DNA of 64,000 nt from Dacryopinax spathularia (GCA_037974965.1 JBBPFI010000004.1:1860001-1924000), one strand, 5' to 3'. Positions 1 through 11,800 are shown, numbered from the stretch's first letter. The notes: generated by a model from the letters alone, not told the origin. A program made the numbers and translations.

Positions 1-62
1 AATGATGAGAGATATGATTCATGCCGGCAATCGTCAAGAGAAGTTGATGGGGGTCAGATGTA

Positions 63-533
63 AGGTTGATCCTATAGGACTAAAGGTCCCTTTTTGCGCC
101 CAAATTGCCCTTTTGCTGTGGCAAATGGACTTCTGCTGAAGCAGAAGCGGGTTTGCTGGAGCAAAAGACCCTCTTGCCGCAGCAAAAGGGCTTTTGCTGC
201 GGCGAGAAGCACCAGTGGCCGTGCGTGCTTCTTAGCTTCTTATCAGGGACCCGTGGCTTCTTTGCTGACACTGTGGGCAGGGGTCCTGGCTTTCACGCCC
301 CGAGAAAAGAAGGACCCCGCAGGATGCACTGCACCCGACATTTTGACGAGAGCAAAAGGAAGCGGAGAAGCAGCACAGCCCCACCTGCTTCTCGCTGCAG
401 CAAAAGCCCTTTTGCTGCGGCAAGAGGGTCTTTTGCTCCAGCACACCCGCTTCTGCTTCAGCAGAAGTCCCCTTTGCCGCAGCAAAAGGGCTTTTGCTGC
501 AGCAAGGGACCTTTTGTCCCATAGGATCAACCA
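63..533. mobile_element. MITE-like foldback element, about 0.47 kb, with long terminal inverted repeats
   Basis: The two ends are inverted copies of each other: GGTTGATCCTAT at the left (from 64) and its reverse complement at the right (to 532). The arms run about 150 bp each (about 64-216 and 388-532) and look roughly 90% identical by eye. A TA dinucleotide flanks both ends (61-62 and 534-535), a plausible target-site duplication of the Tc1/mariner type. Each arm holds smaller nested palindromes built on CAGCAAAAG and CTTTTGCTG. The 170-bp centre has no transposase-like reading frame. ORFs that cross it on both strands result from the inverted symmetry and are not genes. A non-autonomous DNA transposon is the best reading; the superfamily is not certain. 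Confidence 0.8.
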
Positions 534-971
534 TACAGATGGCGCCATTTGACGCGTCTCTGTAGCAATACAGTCTGCTACTAACACATATAACTCGACC
601 GTGCAGGCTCGCGCATTTCCTTTCTGCCCCTTCAGTTCGGTCTGCTTTGTTTCGATGTCTGCTTACTGTCGCTGTCTATTATTGCTGTCTCACTCTGGAC
701 TGTTCAGGATGATGTTGCGGAGATGCTGTCACGTTCCACCTGGCTGATTACGTCAGGCGCCGCCGATCCCCGACAATCCTGGGCTCAGAGCTGTTTGTCG
801 GCGACGCGACGGCGAGGGCTCGCCGCACATACAGTGCCGTGCTCAACGCGTGTGCCCCTGCCGTGCTCGCTATTATCATCGTGGATCTATACTGTCCTTC
901 GACTTGAAGTCCAGTCTAGCCTGCTATTGTTACTCCTCTCTTGCTGTCTGTGACGCAGCCGACTAAGTACG
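534..971. other. Intergenic region and probable promoter/5' UTR of the first sulfotransferase gene
   Basis: No convincing coding frame is seen. The stretch is pyrimidine-rich towards the start codon at 972, as in many fungal 5' leaders. I see no clear TATA box and no CACGTG box. Confidence 0.4.
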
Positions 972-1858
972 ATGTCGGACTCGAAGTTAACTGTCTCGGC
1001 TCAGCCGAGCATCAAGGTCATTGGTGCTGGTCTGGGAAGGACTGGCACGATGTCGCTGTGCGTTGCAGTCCGAGGTGTGCTTAAGGGGTCATGCTGACTA
1101 TCGATCAGCAAGAAAGCACTAGAGATATTGGGGTTCGGACCGTGTCATCATATGTCTGTCTTGCCAGGCAGGCCAGACCAAATTCAGGGCTTTGTCGATG
1201 CATATCAAGGCGCGTTTATCTCCTGCAGTCCACCTGATACGCGCTAACATTAGTCTTAGGCAAGCCCGTCGACTTCAAGAAGCTCTTAGCTGGCTACGGC
1301 TCCATCCTTGACAATCCTGGATGCGACTTCGTGCCCGAGCTGATGGCCGCCTTCCCCGACGCCAAAGTCATCTTATCTGTCCGCGATAGCCCCGAGGTCT
1401 GGTGGAAGAGCGCGTCGGATACCGTGCTGCGAGCCATGACACCCTATATGCGTCCCTTGACGTTCTCTCTGGGACCGAGGCTATTCGGATTCATGCGCGT
1501 CCCGCACGAAGTTCGACGCGCCTGGATCCGCAAGTACGGCGAGCTGGGCCCCAACACGTACACGAAGCACAACGAACGGATGCTGCAGATCATCCCGAAG
1601 GAGAAACTGCTCGTGTTCAACGTCAAGGAGGGATGGGAGCCGCTTTGCAATTTCCTCGGCGTGCCAGTTCCAAAGGAGCCGTTCCCTAAAGTCAACGACT
1701 CTGCGCATTTCAAGAAGATGATAACGAGAATGCAAATGATGGCGGGCGCCGCATGGGTTGCCGAATTGAGTGTTCTCGGATTAATCATCTGGCAGATCAC
1801 GAAGCGAAGGCTTTGGGAGACGTTCAGCCTCAGAAAGCTGTTTGCCTCGTGGCACTGA
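972..1858 (+). CDS. Sulfotransferase-family P-loop protein with C-terminal membrane anchor (copy A)
   Basis: Exons 972-1057, 1109-1209 and 1260-1858 give a 261-residue protein. It has the fungal sulfotransferase layout (the family I know as Sulfotransfer_4). A PAPS 5'-phosphosulfate-binding loop, GAGLGRTGTMSL, lies near residues 20-31, followed by a GFGPCHHM motif. A 3'-phosphate-binding segment, SVRDSPEVWWKS, lies mid-protein, and a PFPKVND motif lies towards the end. The last 40 residues hold a hydrophobic segment ending in basic residues (KRR), so the protein is probably tail-anchored with its catalytic part in the cytosol. Family members are expected to move sulfuryl from PAPS to a hydroxyl or amine; the substrate is unknown. 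Intron 2 (1210-1259) starts with GC instead of GT. The paralogue at 2424 shows the same exon borders and fixes that choice. It lies just upstream of three CYP505 genes. Confidence 0.88.
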
Positions 1859-2423
1859 GAGCGAACGTGTTCTGCTTGCTGCCCTCGGGGATCCATGCTA
1901 CGTATGTCCCTAATTTATCATGCTTTATACCATATTTGAGATCTGCTCTTGCCTGCCGCGAATGCACAATTTGGACTGGTTATTGCGCCATTGCTCTTTT
2001 CTTTGTCTCGACGAAACTCTCGACGAACTCTTGTCTTTCAACCTTGACGACCACGAAATGCAGCCTTTGAGCTCTATTGACCTACTCAAGTTCAAAGATA
2101 ATATCCTCGCAATGGTAGTCTGTCTGGTAGCGATGACGTCGGACCTATATTGTTCATCCGCGTCGCGTGTTCTCTGCTTCCTGGGACTTCTTTCGCCTGA
2201 GACCAGCTACCTAATGGGGACGTCTTACTGCTGCGCACCTCTGTGACATGCACCTGCCTTCTACCGATAAATCGGTGCCCGCAAGTACGGCTGACGTCTC
2301 TCTGTGCTGCACGTATCGTGCATTGCCGACAATGCAAGTCGTCTTTCGATGATTTAGTTCTGAAGCTCGCAAGCGGTCGAGCGACGTCTCGGATCGCGTC
2401 GCATAGTTCCTACCGCCAACAAC
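1859..2423. other. Intergenic region between the two sulfotransferase paralogues
   Basis: It holds the 3' UTR of copy A and the promoter of copy B. Short ORFs on both strands show no recognisable protein features. I see no clear regulatory motif. Confidence 0.4.
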
Positions 2424-3287
2424 ATGTCAGACACACCCCCACAACTGCGTGTCGTTGGAGTTGGATTGGGGCGCACTGGAACGAGGTCTATGTGAGTGAT
2501 TATCATGCAATAGTTCTATCGAATGCTGACCGTGTTCTCCAGGAAGGAGGCGTTGGAGATTCTGGGTTTCGGGCCATGTCACCATATGGTCTCCTTGTTT
2601 GAGGATCCCAGGCGAGTCGATATGTTCCTGGATGCCTATGCTGGTGCGTATCTCGCTTGAGGGCAGTGGACTCTCAGAACTGATCATTGTCCAGGCAAGC
2701 CAGTCGACTGGCACAAGGTCATGGCTGGCTTCGGATCGACTGTCGACCATCCGACTACCGAGTTTGCGCTCGAACTGCTCGACGCATTTCCAGATGCGAA
2801 GGCGATCCTCACGACGCGCGACAATGCCGATGTTTGGTGGAAGTCGTTGACCGCGACGATCTATGCCGGCATGCGCTGGCAGACCCGGCTTTTGACCCTG
2901 TCCCTGCCCAGCAACTGGAAGTTCTCCGGTATTGGGAAAGGGGTAGGGGACTGGTATCGCCGGAACTATGGACCTATGGGACCGCAAAGCTACGAGAAGC
3001 ACAACGCGCGTATGATCGCGTCCATCCCGAAGGAGAGGCTACTCGTCTTTAACGTCAAGGAAGGGTGGGAACCGCTTTGCAGGTTCTTGGGCGTTCCGGT
3101 TCCCAATGTGCCTTTCCCACGTTTGAACGATAGCAAGGAGTTGTCAGCGAGGATCAGGAAGAACCAGATGATGGGAGTTGGGATGTGGGTTGTCGAGCTT
3201 GCCGTTGTTGGGCTGCTGGTGCGACAGGCGATCCGTGCAAGGGTGTGGGATTCGCTGCCCATCGGAAATATGTTACGTCTGGGATAG
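2424..3287 (+). CDS. Sulfotransferase-family P-loop protein with C-terminal membrane anchor (copy B)
   Basis: Exons 2424-2491, 2543-2643 and 2695-3287 give 253 residues. It is a tandem paralogue of the gene at 972 with identical intron positions and phases. The phosphosulfate loop reads GVGLGRTGTRSM near residues 11-22. The second PAPS element reads TTRDNADVWWKS, and the PFPRLND motif is kept. The C-terminal region again has a hydrophobic stretch (VVELAVVGLLV) followed by arginines, which predicts a tail anchor. Both copies keep the residues expected of an active enzyme of this family. Sulfation of a hydroxylated product from the neighbouring P450s is an attractive inference from context only. 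Confidence 0.88.
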
Positions 3288-3630
3288 ATGCCAAGCTTCT
3301 CGTTGCTACATCAATATTGCACCTACAGTTGGCATGAGAGGAGCCTGCACATTATGCAACCATGACATCATGTTCAAGCACGCGTTTTTCTTCTTCGTTC
3401 TGTACGAGATCAACTGTACTTACACCGGCTTTCGAATTTACTGTAGCGGACCATGTTCGCCTCAGCGCTTACTATGATGGACCTTACGCGCTGCAGACTA
3501 GGGAGAATATGGCGTACAGTATAAGCATCAATGTGGAGTAAAATTTACACACGGGCATAGGCCAATTGGGATCTGGGCTGACGGGATTGCTTCTTGTCCA
3601 ATAAGAGCACGAAGCGGCCCGAGAGAGGGA

Positions 3631-3643
3631 AACTGTACAGCAC
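3631..3643 (+). promoter_or_regulatory. Shared 13-mer AACTGTACAGCAC upstream of CYP505 copy 1
   Basis: The 13 bases are identical to 8317-8329. They contain the 8-bp palindrome CTGTACAG and lie 559 bp before the start codon; the twin lies 557 bp before its own. The regulator is unknown. Confidence 0.5.
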
Positions 3644-3820
3644 TCATCCCTCTCCCCGGCCTTGCCCGGATCCTTCTTCCGGCGATCGGCGAGACGGGAC
3701 AACAACACCTGCAGAATGCGAGGTTGTTCCAAGCAGGAAGATAGCGCTCATTAGTATGCTTTGCCGCAGTTTGGGTGACGATGCTTACGTGTTGATGGCT
3801 TGGATTGGCTCGATGCGGTC

Positions 3821-3828
3821 TCACGTGA
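3821..3828 (+). promoter_or_regulatory. TCACGTGA E-box upstream of CYP505 copy 1
   Basis: The palindrome TCACGTGA has its CACGTG core 368 bp before the start codon. It is a typical bHLH or Cbf1-type site. Comparable boxes lie 371 bp before CYP505 copy 2 and 367 bp before the GMC gene. Confidence 0.5.
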
Positions 3829-4107
3829 CTTCCTTGATGCGGGGTTGTCCAGTGGACGCGGTCCCTTACCTTCGAGAACGACCATCAACGTCGATCCACG
3901 ATTGGTACATACCTGCCGTCAACAACCCATCAACCTCCGGATTATCATGCGCCCAAGCAGTGCTGCGCTTACACGCCGGGCCAGATGGACCGTACTGTAC
4001 TTTTGTGGACCTTCTGGCCGCACGTTCGCCTACCACAGTCGGCCGGGATCGCGGTCCTTCCTTCAGCTGTAGGGACGAACCAGGGTGCACCCTAACATCC
4101 AAAGTCA

Positions 4108-4114
4108 TATAAAG
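4108..4114 (+). promoter_or_regulatory. TATA box of CYP505 copy 1
   Basis: TATAAAG lies 82 bp before the start codon at 4190, a typical distance for a fungal gene with a short leader. Confidence 0.5.
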
Positions 4115-4189
4115 ACATGGCGGTAATCGACAGAATCTAATGTGACCTCCTGCAAAAGAGCCGAGAACTGCAATTGCCGTCTGTGTACT

Positions 4190-7100
4190 ATGAAGCCGAT
4201 ACCAAGCCCGCCCGCTCTTCCCATTCTGGGCCATGTCGGAACAGGGCAGCTCGACCCGAAGCACATGGTGGTGTCGTTCCATATACTCCGACAGAAGTAC
4301 GGCGAGATCTACAAGCTCAATCTGGTGGGCACCGTCCTCATCATCTGCTCGTCCCAACGCATCGTCAACGAGCTGTGCGACGAAAGCCGATTCCACAAGC
4401 AAATTCGCGGGCCGCTGGAGATCTTGCGGAATGGTGGAGGAGACGGACTGTTCACTGCTTATGATGGCGAGGAGAACTGGGGTCTTGCACGTACGTACAT
4501 ACTGGGTACTTTGCATCGGCTTCGCTCATTGTTCTTCAGATCGGATTCTCATGCCGGCCTTCGGACCGTCCAAGATCCTGAGCATGTTCGACGACATGCT
4601 GGACATCAACTCTCAGCTCCTGTTGAAGTGGGAGCGCTTCGGTCCTGACGTCTCATTCGACCCTGCCCAAGATTTCACTCGGTTGACATTCGATACGATC
4701 GCGTTATGTGTGATGAACTATCGGTTCAACAGCTTCTATCGGGAGGACATGCATCCGTTCATCGGCGCGATGGTCAATTTCCTGTCGGAGAGCGGGTTCC
4801 GGTTTCAGCGACCCAAGCTCATACAGAGCTTAATGACTGGTACCAACAAGAAGTATGAAGAGGATATTAAGCTGATGGTCCAAGTATGCGATGACAGTAC
4901 GTCAATTCAATCAGGACCCTTACTTTTATACTTACCTACCCTAGTCGTCGCACATCGGAAATCCCATCCGCTGGAGGGGAAAAGTGACTTGCTCACCCTC
5001 ATGTTGGAAGGCAAAGACCCGAAGACGGGGAAGAAGTTGCCGGACTCGAACATCCGCAATCAACTGATCACCTTTTTGATCGCGGGGCACGAGACGACCT
5101 CTGGCCTCTTGAGCTTCGCCCTCTATTATCTCGTGTCCAATCCGCCGACATATGCTGCTCTGCAGAAGGAAATTGATACAGTGCTGGGCAAGGAGCCACT
5201 CAATGTGCATCACTTGTCGAAACTTGAGTACGCGAATGCGGTCCTCCGAGAGTCGCTTCGTCTCTCGCCCACCGCTCCTGGCTTCGGCCTCAGTTGCGTC
5301 AAAGACTCGGAGGTTCTCGCAGGAGAGTATGAAGTGCTCAAGGACTGGACATGCGTCGTGAACCTTCACGATCTCCACCGCGACCCCGTCGTATGGGGTG
5401 ATGATGCCGAGGAGTTCCGCCCTGAGCGCATGCTCGTCGGCAAATTCGAGGCTCTCCCTCCGAACAGCTGGAAGCCCTTCGGCAATGGAGCTCGCGCTTG
5501 CATTGGTCGCCCACTCGCATGGCAGGAAAGCTTGATGATGCTCGCTACCCTGTTCCAGCGCTTCGACATCCGCTTCGACGATCCGAGCTACCGACTCAAA
5601 GTCAAGCAGACGCTCACCATCAAACCGGAAGGGTTCAGAATTCGTGCCATCCCTCGTCAGGGCATTCGACCACTCGCGCTTCCCGGTAGTTTGGGCGCCG
5701 CTGCTGGTGGTGCGGCTCATACCAACGACCTCGCTTGGGAACGGAAGAAGCAAACCACGGTTAGCGGAGGTGTACCCATGCTCATCCTCTTCGGCAGCGA
5801 TAGCGGCACCTGCGAAAGCTTCGCTCAGCAAATCGCTGGTGATGCCGGCGGACATGGTTTCTCTCCGAAGATTGGCTCCCTCGACACCGTCGAAGACGTC
5901 AAGCTTCTGCCTCGCGATGGACCTGTCGTAATCCTTACCTCCAGCCGCGAGGGACAGCCACCCGAAAACGCCGTTCACTTCGTTCACAGCATTGAGAACA
6001 TGGACACGACAAACAAACCCCTCCAGGGTGTGAGATACGCCGTTTTCGGTGCAGGCAACCACGATTGGGCACGTTCGTTCCAGAGGATACCCAAGCTTGT
6101 GGACTCCCGTTTGGAGGATCTGGGTGCTGAGCGGCTCGTGCCGCGCGGCGAAGGCGATGCTGGTGGGCCGGACCTTTTTGGCGCCTTCGATGAGTGGGAG
6201 AGCGCATTATGGTCAACACTGAGCAAGGCCTTCAAGACGACACCCGCTTCTCCGGCGGACGATAACGAGAAGACAGGAGACCTTGTTGTGACAGTCACTG
6301 GCACGGCTCGGAATATCCTCCTTCGCCAGCCGGACTTGACCGAAGGCAGATGTATCGAGAACCGCCTGCTCACCGCGCCCGGCGCTCCTGAGAAGCGTCA
6401 CGTCGAGTTCCGGCTTCCCGAGGGAATGGCATATCGTCCCGGAGATTATTTGGCAATTCTTCCAGTCAACCCGCCTGAGCTCGTTCGCCGTGTTCTCACC
6501 TATTTCAACCTGCTTGGTGAAACCAAGGTCTCGATTCGCACAAGCACCCCCACATCACTGCCTACCGATGAGCCGGTCAGCGTGAAGGAACTCTTCTCGG
6601 AATACGTCGAACTAGGTCAGCCAATGACGCAACGCAATTTGGACGAGCTCCTGCGTTATGCGCCGAAAGAAGGCAGCGAACGGCAAGCTTTCGACAAACT
6701 GGTCGCCAACGCCAAGGCCGAAGTTTTCGGTAAACGTTTGTCATTGCTAGACTTCCTGGAACGTAGCCCATCTCTGAATGTGCCTCTTGGTGTATTCATC
6801 AAGCTTCTGCCCGCTATGCGTATCCGCCGCTACTCGATCTCCTCTTCGCCTCTTTCGAAGCCCGGCCACTGCACCCTTACCTTCTCAGTCATCCGGGGCC
6901 CCTCCCCGGGTGGCAATGGCGAGTTCATCGGCGTGGCAAGCAACTATTTAGCGTCTCTGAAGCCTGGAGATGGTGTCTCCCTTGCCGTACGCGCAAGTGC
7001 GGTGAACTTCCACCTGCCTGCCGACAGTACCAAGCCCATCGTCATGTTCTGTGCCGGCAGTGGGTTTGCGCCGATGCGCGGCTTCATCCAGGAGCGTTCG

Positions 7101-7557
7101 GAGCAGCTCGCGGCGGGTCAGAATGTGGGGAAGGCCTTGCTTTTCTTCGGCTGTAGGGATCCCGAGAAAGACTTCATCTATGTGGATAGCGACCTTGCCG
7201 AATGGGTTGAGGCCGGCGCTGTGGACGTGCACCCTGCTTTCTCGCGCCACCCGGAGCTCTCGGAAGGCTGCAGATACGTTCAGGAGTGAGTCCCATTATT
7301 ACCTACCATTAACACACCTTGCACATCGTACTCACGCCCTTGGAAGCCGAGTCTGGAAAGACCGTGAACTCATCCGACCACTCTTGCTAGACGAGTCGGC
7401 CCGGTTCTACACCTGCGGTATGAGCGAGATGGCCCACGCAGTGCGTGAGCGATGCGTCGACATCCTCGCGGATTCCGGCCAGTATGACAGAGCGCAGAGT
7501 GAGGAGTTGTTCGACAAGATTATTCAAGAGAGGTTTTCCACTGACGTGTTCGGATGA
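4190..7557 (+). CDS. CYP505-type self-sufficient cytochrome P450/reductase fusion (copy 1)
   Basis: Exons 4190-4490, 4540-4896, 4945-7285 and 7347-7557 encode 1069 residues, the usual length of the P450foxy/P450 BM3 family. The P450 half shows the I-helix AGHETT (about 265-270), the K-helix ESLR (about 321-324) and the haem loop FGNGARACIG with the cysteine near 404. A linker leads to an FMN domain (LFGSDSGTCESF, from about 490). An FAD/NADPH reductase follows, with RRYSISSSP, a GVASNYL motif and the NADPH-binding FCAGSGFAPMRGF, ending in the family's DVFG tail. Such enzymes hydroxylate fatty acids near the omega end using NADPH with no separate reductase. The start MKPIPSPP matches its paralogues. 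No membrane anchor is seen, so it is probably cytosolic. Confidence 0.95.
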
Positions 7558-8289
7558 GCATTGCTTGAAGTGGCTAACAAGGTGTGGGTTAGGAATCTTC
7601 AGTTACGTCGGCAGCTGTTCTCAAAATCGTTGTGAATGTCATGATTTTTTTAAGCGCCGTTGAAATCGAACCAGGCCACCCAGCGTAGCTGGCCCGTGGT
7701 TCCGAGCCAAATTCGCAGAGCCTCCAGAGGAATAAGAACATAGTACTAGTAGGATCAGACGTCTGGTCAAAGTACTTGGACCTGGATAGGGTGCGGGCCC
7801 CGGGAGAGAGACTCGAAACCTACTCTGCATGACATCCAATGTTACATTGCGTCCTCTCAGTACTCAATGAGCTTTTCTCGGGACAGACCTCTGGAGTGGT
7901 GCTCGTATTTCAACCGTAATTCATTCGTTTGACCGCTGACTAGTAGGCTCGCGCTTGTCTCGGACATAGTTCGTCGGAACCCCGACCATATAATCTCACT
8001 TTCGGCAGGAAACGACCCGGCATTACGTGGCCTGTTCATGCACTCTTTTATGGGTTAGCTATAGCAGGGACCTCTCACTTGGCCAGAGAATCGAAGACAA
8101 GAACTGCAGTGAGTCGTGCGCGGTAGAGGAGTTGCCCGCGAGCTGGGGCGGCTGACTACTGATTACTATTGTTACGGCATGTCATATAGTAGAGATGAAC
8201 AACCAATCTGGATTCCTGAGCGGCAAGAGCCATCTCTACCGCTTTGTTGTTCTGGAAGAGTAGCTGAAGACCGCCCAACAGCGCAGTTA

Positions 8290-8297
8290 TCACGTGA
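8290..8297 (+). promoter_or_regulatory. Distal TCACGTGA E-box upstream of CYP505 copy 2
   Basis: A perfect TCACGTGA palindrome lies 584 bp before the start codon at 8874 and 27 bp before the shared 13-mer. It has no counterpart at that position in copy 1. Confidence 0.45.
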
Positions 8298-8316
8298 TTC
8301 GAAACCCGCGACCGAG

Positions 8317-8329
8317 AACTGTACAGCAC
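8317..8329 (+). promoter_or_regulatory. Shared 13-mer AACTGTACAGCAC upstream of CYP505 copy 2
   Basis: It is identical to 3631-3643 and placed 557 bp before the start codon (559 bp in copy 1). The spacing from it to the proximal CACGTG box is also alike (186 bp here, 191 bp in copy 1). Confidence 0.5.
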
Positions 8330-8501
8330 CAAGTCGTCTTCTCCGGGCCAACACCGAGTTCGTTCTCGGACTTCGCTGGCTTCGGTGCTGGCTACGGGGC
8401 GCGGATGGAGCTGGTCAGCGGCCCCTCACAGGTGCTTTGCCGTCCTTTACCAGTCAATGCTTACGCTATACTCTCAGAAACTGGCGAGCGATGGCATGCT
8501 G

Positions 8502-8508
8502 TCACGTG
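8502..8508 (+). promoter_or_regulatory. Proximal TCACGTG E-box upstream of CYP505 copy 2
   Basis: The CACGTG core starts 371 bp before the start codon, close to the 368 bp seen in copy 1. Confidence 0.5.
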
Positions 8509-8785
8509 CCAAAGTGATAGCAGGGTCCCCTACCGTGGACCGGACGCGTCTGTTCGCGCAGCTTGACCACAGTAGTCATGAATATCAAAGCAGAAGCTAA
8601 ATCTCCACCGAAAGGATCGGTCTATCATGCTCTGCATGTCTTCTGCCGGCTGCGACGGGCTGTACCCAGCGCTGGTCCTGTATACACGGCATGAACTCGT
8701 CATCTGGCGGCCGGACACGTTGTCCGCTCACGTTGCGCCTGGAGTTGACACGGCCCGCTCGAGCACGGCTCAACAGTGAGAACAG

Positions 8786-8793
8786 TATATAAT
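8786..8793 (+). promoter_or_regulatory. TATA box of CYP505 copy 2
   Basis: TATATAAT lies 88 bp before the start codon at 8874; copy 1 has its TATA element at 82 bp. Confidence 0.5.
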
Positions 8794-8873
8794 GGCAGCC
8801 AGGCTGAAGCTCGAACCGGCATACCAAAGATCCTACACTCTCAGTGATTTTCTCTTGAACAAGATCTCTAGCG

Positions 8874-11800
8874 ATGACTGCTGTTGCGGCGATTCCCAGC
8901 CCACCAGCTCTTCCGCTCCTCGGCCATGTCGGTACGGGATTGCTCGAGCCTGCACATATGCAAGCATCCTTTCATCTACTGCGCCAGAAATATGGCGAAA
9001 TATACAAGCTTAATCTGGTTGGGAACGTCGTCGTAGTCTGCTCATCGCAGCGCATCGTGAACGAGCTCTGCGATACGAGTAGATTCCATAAGCAGGTCGC
9101 TGGAGGACCACTCGAAGTACTTCGGAACGGCATTGGAGATGGACTGTTCACGGCCTATCATGGTGAAGAAAACTGGGGAATCGCACGTAAATTGCTACTA
9201 CTCTGCATGCGGGCGTGTACTGACGGCACAATTGACAGATCGTATCCTCATGCCGGCTTTCGGGCCATCAAAAATCTTGAGCATGTGCGATGATATGCTT
9301 GATATCAACTCGCAACTGCTGCTGAAGTGGGAGCGATTCGGACCCGACGTAGCTTTCGACCCTGCTGAAGATTTTACACGGTTGACGTTCGATACCATCG
9401 CACTGTGCGTCATGAACTACCGCTTCAACAGCTTCTACCGAGAAGGCATGCATCCTTTCATCGGAGCAATGGTCAACTTCCTCCTTGAAAGCGGGCTGCG
9501 TAGCCAGCGACCCAGTCTCATCCAAGGATTGATGACCAATACAAACAAGCGGTACGACGATGACATCAAGTTGATGGTGGATGTATGCGATGAAAGTGCG
9601 TTTTCCATATCTTGCCCCACGCAACTCTTGCTTACTTTGTTCAGTCGTCGCGTATCGTAAAGCGCATCCGCTTCAGGGCAAGACCGACCTCCTTAGCCTC
9701 ATGTTGGAAGGCACAGATCCGAAGACCGGGAAGAAACTGCCTGACTCGAATATTCGCAATCAGCTTATCACGTTCTTGATCGCCGGTCACGAGACCACCT
9801 CCGGATTACTCAGCTTCACACTGTATTATCTCGTGTCTAACCCATCCGCCTATGCTGCCTTGCAAAAGGAGATCGATACTGTTCTGGGCAAGGATCCGCT
9901 CACCGTGCAGCATCTGTCCAAGCTGGAGTACACCAACGCGGTGCTCCGCGAAGCACTTCGCCTTTCGCCAACCGCCCCGGCATTTGGGCTAAGCCCGAAC
10001 AAAGACAGCGAAGTGATCGCTGGAACGTACGAGGTCTTCAAAGACTGGACATGTCTTGTGAACCTCCACGACTTGCACCGGGACCCTGCCGTATGGGGAG
10101 ACGATGCGGATGAGTTCCGTCCTGAACGGATGCTGGACGGCAGGTTTGAAGCCCTTCCGCCCAACAGCTGGAAACCGTTCGGTAACGCAGCCCGCGCTTG
10201 CATTGGTCGCCCGCTGGCGTGGCAAGAGAGCTTGATGATGCTCGCTACATTATTCCAGCGCTTCGACATCCGTTTCGATGACCCAAGCTATCGCCTCAAG
10301 ATTAAGCAGACACTGACGATCAAGCCTGAGGGTTTCAAGATCCGAGCCATTCCTCGTCATGGCTCTAGACCAATATCGTTTCCTCGCGGTCTAGCCGCTC
10401 CTTCACCCGCCAATGGTCCCGCTAATGGCTCGGCACCTGAGCGCAAGCAGACCGCCATCGCCGGAGGAGCGCCTCTGCTGGTCTTGTTTGGCAGCGACAG
10501 CGGCACGTGCGAGGGCTTCGCACAGCAGATTGCCGGCGACGCCGGAGGGCACGGATTCTGCCCAACCATTGGATCGCTGGACACAGTTGAGGACGTAAGA
10601 CTACTCCCCCGCGATGGGCCTGTCATCATCATCACCTCGAGCCGCGAAGGTCATCCGCCTGAGAACGCTGTACACTTCATCCACGCTATCGAGAACTTAG
10701 ACCGTTCAACGAATCCCTTGCAAGGGGTGAAGTACGCTGTTTTCGGTGCCGGAAACCACGACTGGGCTCGCACTTTCCAGCACATTCCGAAGACGGTGGA
10801 TCGACGCCTCGAAGAACTGGGCGGCGAGCGGCTTGTGCCACGCGGCGAAGGTGACGCTGGTGGACCCGACCTCTTTGGCTCCTTCGATGAATGGGAGGCC
10901 AGTCTATGGCCAACCTTGGTCAGAGCTTTCGACGCGAAAGCTCCCGCCACGACGGAGGACGACAACAAAGTAATGGACCTCGTCGTGACTGTCACGGGAA
11001 CCGCCCGCAATGTTGTCCTACGCCAGCCAGAACTGATCGAAGGAAGGTGCATCGAGAACCGCCTCCTGACCGCCCTTGGCACACCTGAGAAGCGACACGT
11101 GGAGTTCCGCCTCCCTGAAGGGATGACATATCGCCCTGGGGATTATCTCGCCATCCTGCCCGTCAACCCGCCTGAGCTCGTGCGTCGAGCGCTCAACTAC
11201 TTCAACCTGCTTGGAGAGACGAAGGTTGCGATTCGAAGCCAAGCACCGACGACTCTGCCGACGGACGAGCCGATCAGCGTCAAGGAGTTGTTCTCGGAAT
11301 ATGTCGAACTGGGTCAACCGATGACGCAGCGCAACCTCGACGAGATTATGCGTTACGCTCCGAAAAAAGGACAAGACCGTGAAGCTCTCGACAAGCTAGC
11401 CGCAAATGCTAAAACAGATATCTTTGCTAAGCGACCTTTCTGTGCTGGACTTCCTGGAACGGCATCCTTCTGTCAACCTCCCGCTAGGCGCCTTTATCAA
11501 GCTTCTGCCCTCCATGCGCATCCGAAGATACTCCATATCTTCTTCGCCGCTCTGGAAGCCTGGGCACTGCACCCTCACGTTTTCCGTCATCCGCGAGCCG
11601 AACCCCGACGGGCAAGGCGAGTTCATCGGCGTAGCGAGCAACTACTTAGCCTCGCTCAAACCAGGAGACGGCGTCTCCCTGGCAGTTCGCGCGAGTGCGG
11701 TTAACTTTCACCTACCCGCAGATACCAGCAAGCCCATTGTGATGTTCTGCGCTGGAGCTGGATTCGCCCCAATGCGTGGGTTTATTCAGCATCGTGCGGA

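Larger units (their letters stand above)
3288..4189. other. Intergenic promoter region of the first CYP505 gene
   Basis: No coding frame is supported. It carries three listed sites: a 13-mer at 3631-3643, a TCACGTGA box at 3821-3828 and a TATA element at 4108-4114. The first two recur at almost the same distance from the start codon in the next P450 gene. Confidence 0.5.
7558..8873. other. Intergenic region between CYP505 copies 1 and 2
   Basis: This 1.3-kb stretch has no supported gene. It contains two CACGTG boxes (8290-8297 and 8503-8508), the shared 13-mer (8317-8329) and a TATA element (8786-8793), all upstream of copy 2. Confidence 0.5.

Noticed and set aside
94-552. Open frames on both strands across the first 0.6 kb
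   Set aside because: They arise from the inverted symmetry and GC-rich palindromes of the foldback element and have no protein-family features.
4941-6062. 373-codon open frame on the minus strand
   Set aside because: It is antisense to the P450 and FMN parts of CYP505 copy 1, whose plus-strand motifs are unmistakable. It is a codon-bias shadow.
7660-7740. Possible tRNA-like folded segment
   Set aside because: No acceptor stem, anticodon loop and T-loop could be matched together; the GTTCGA-type T-loop consensus is missing.
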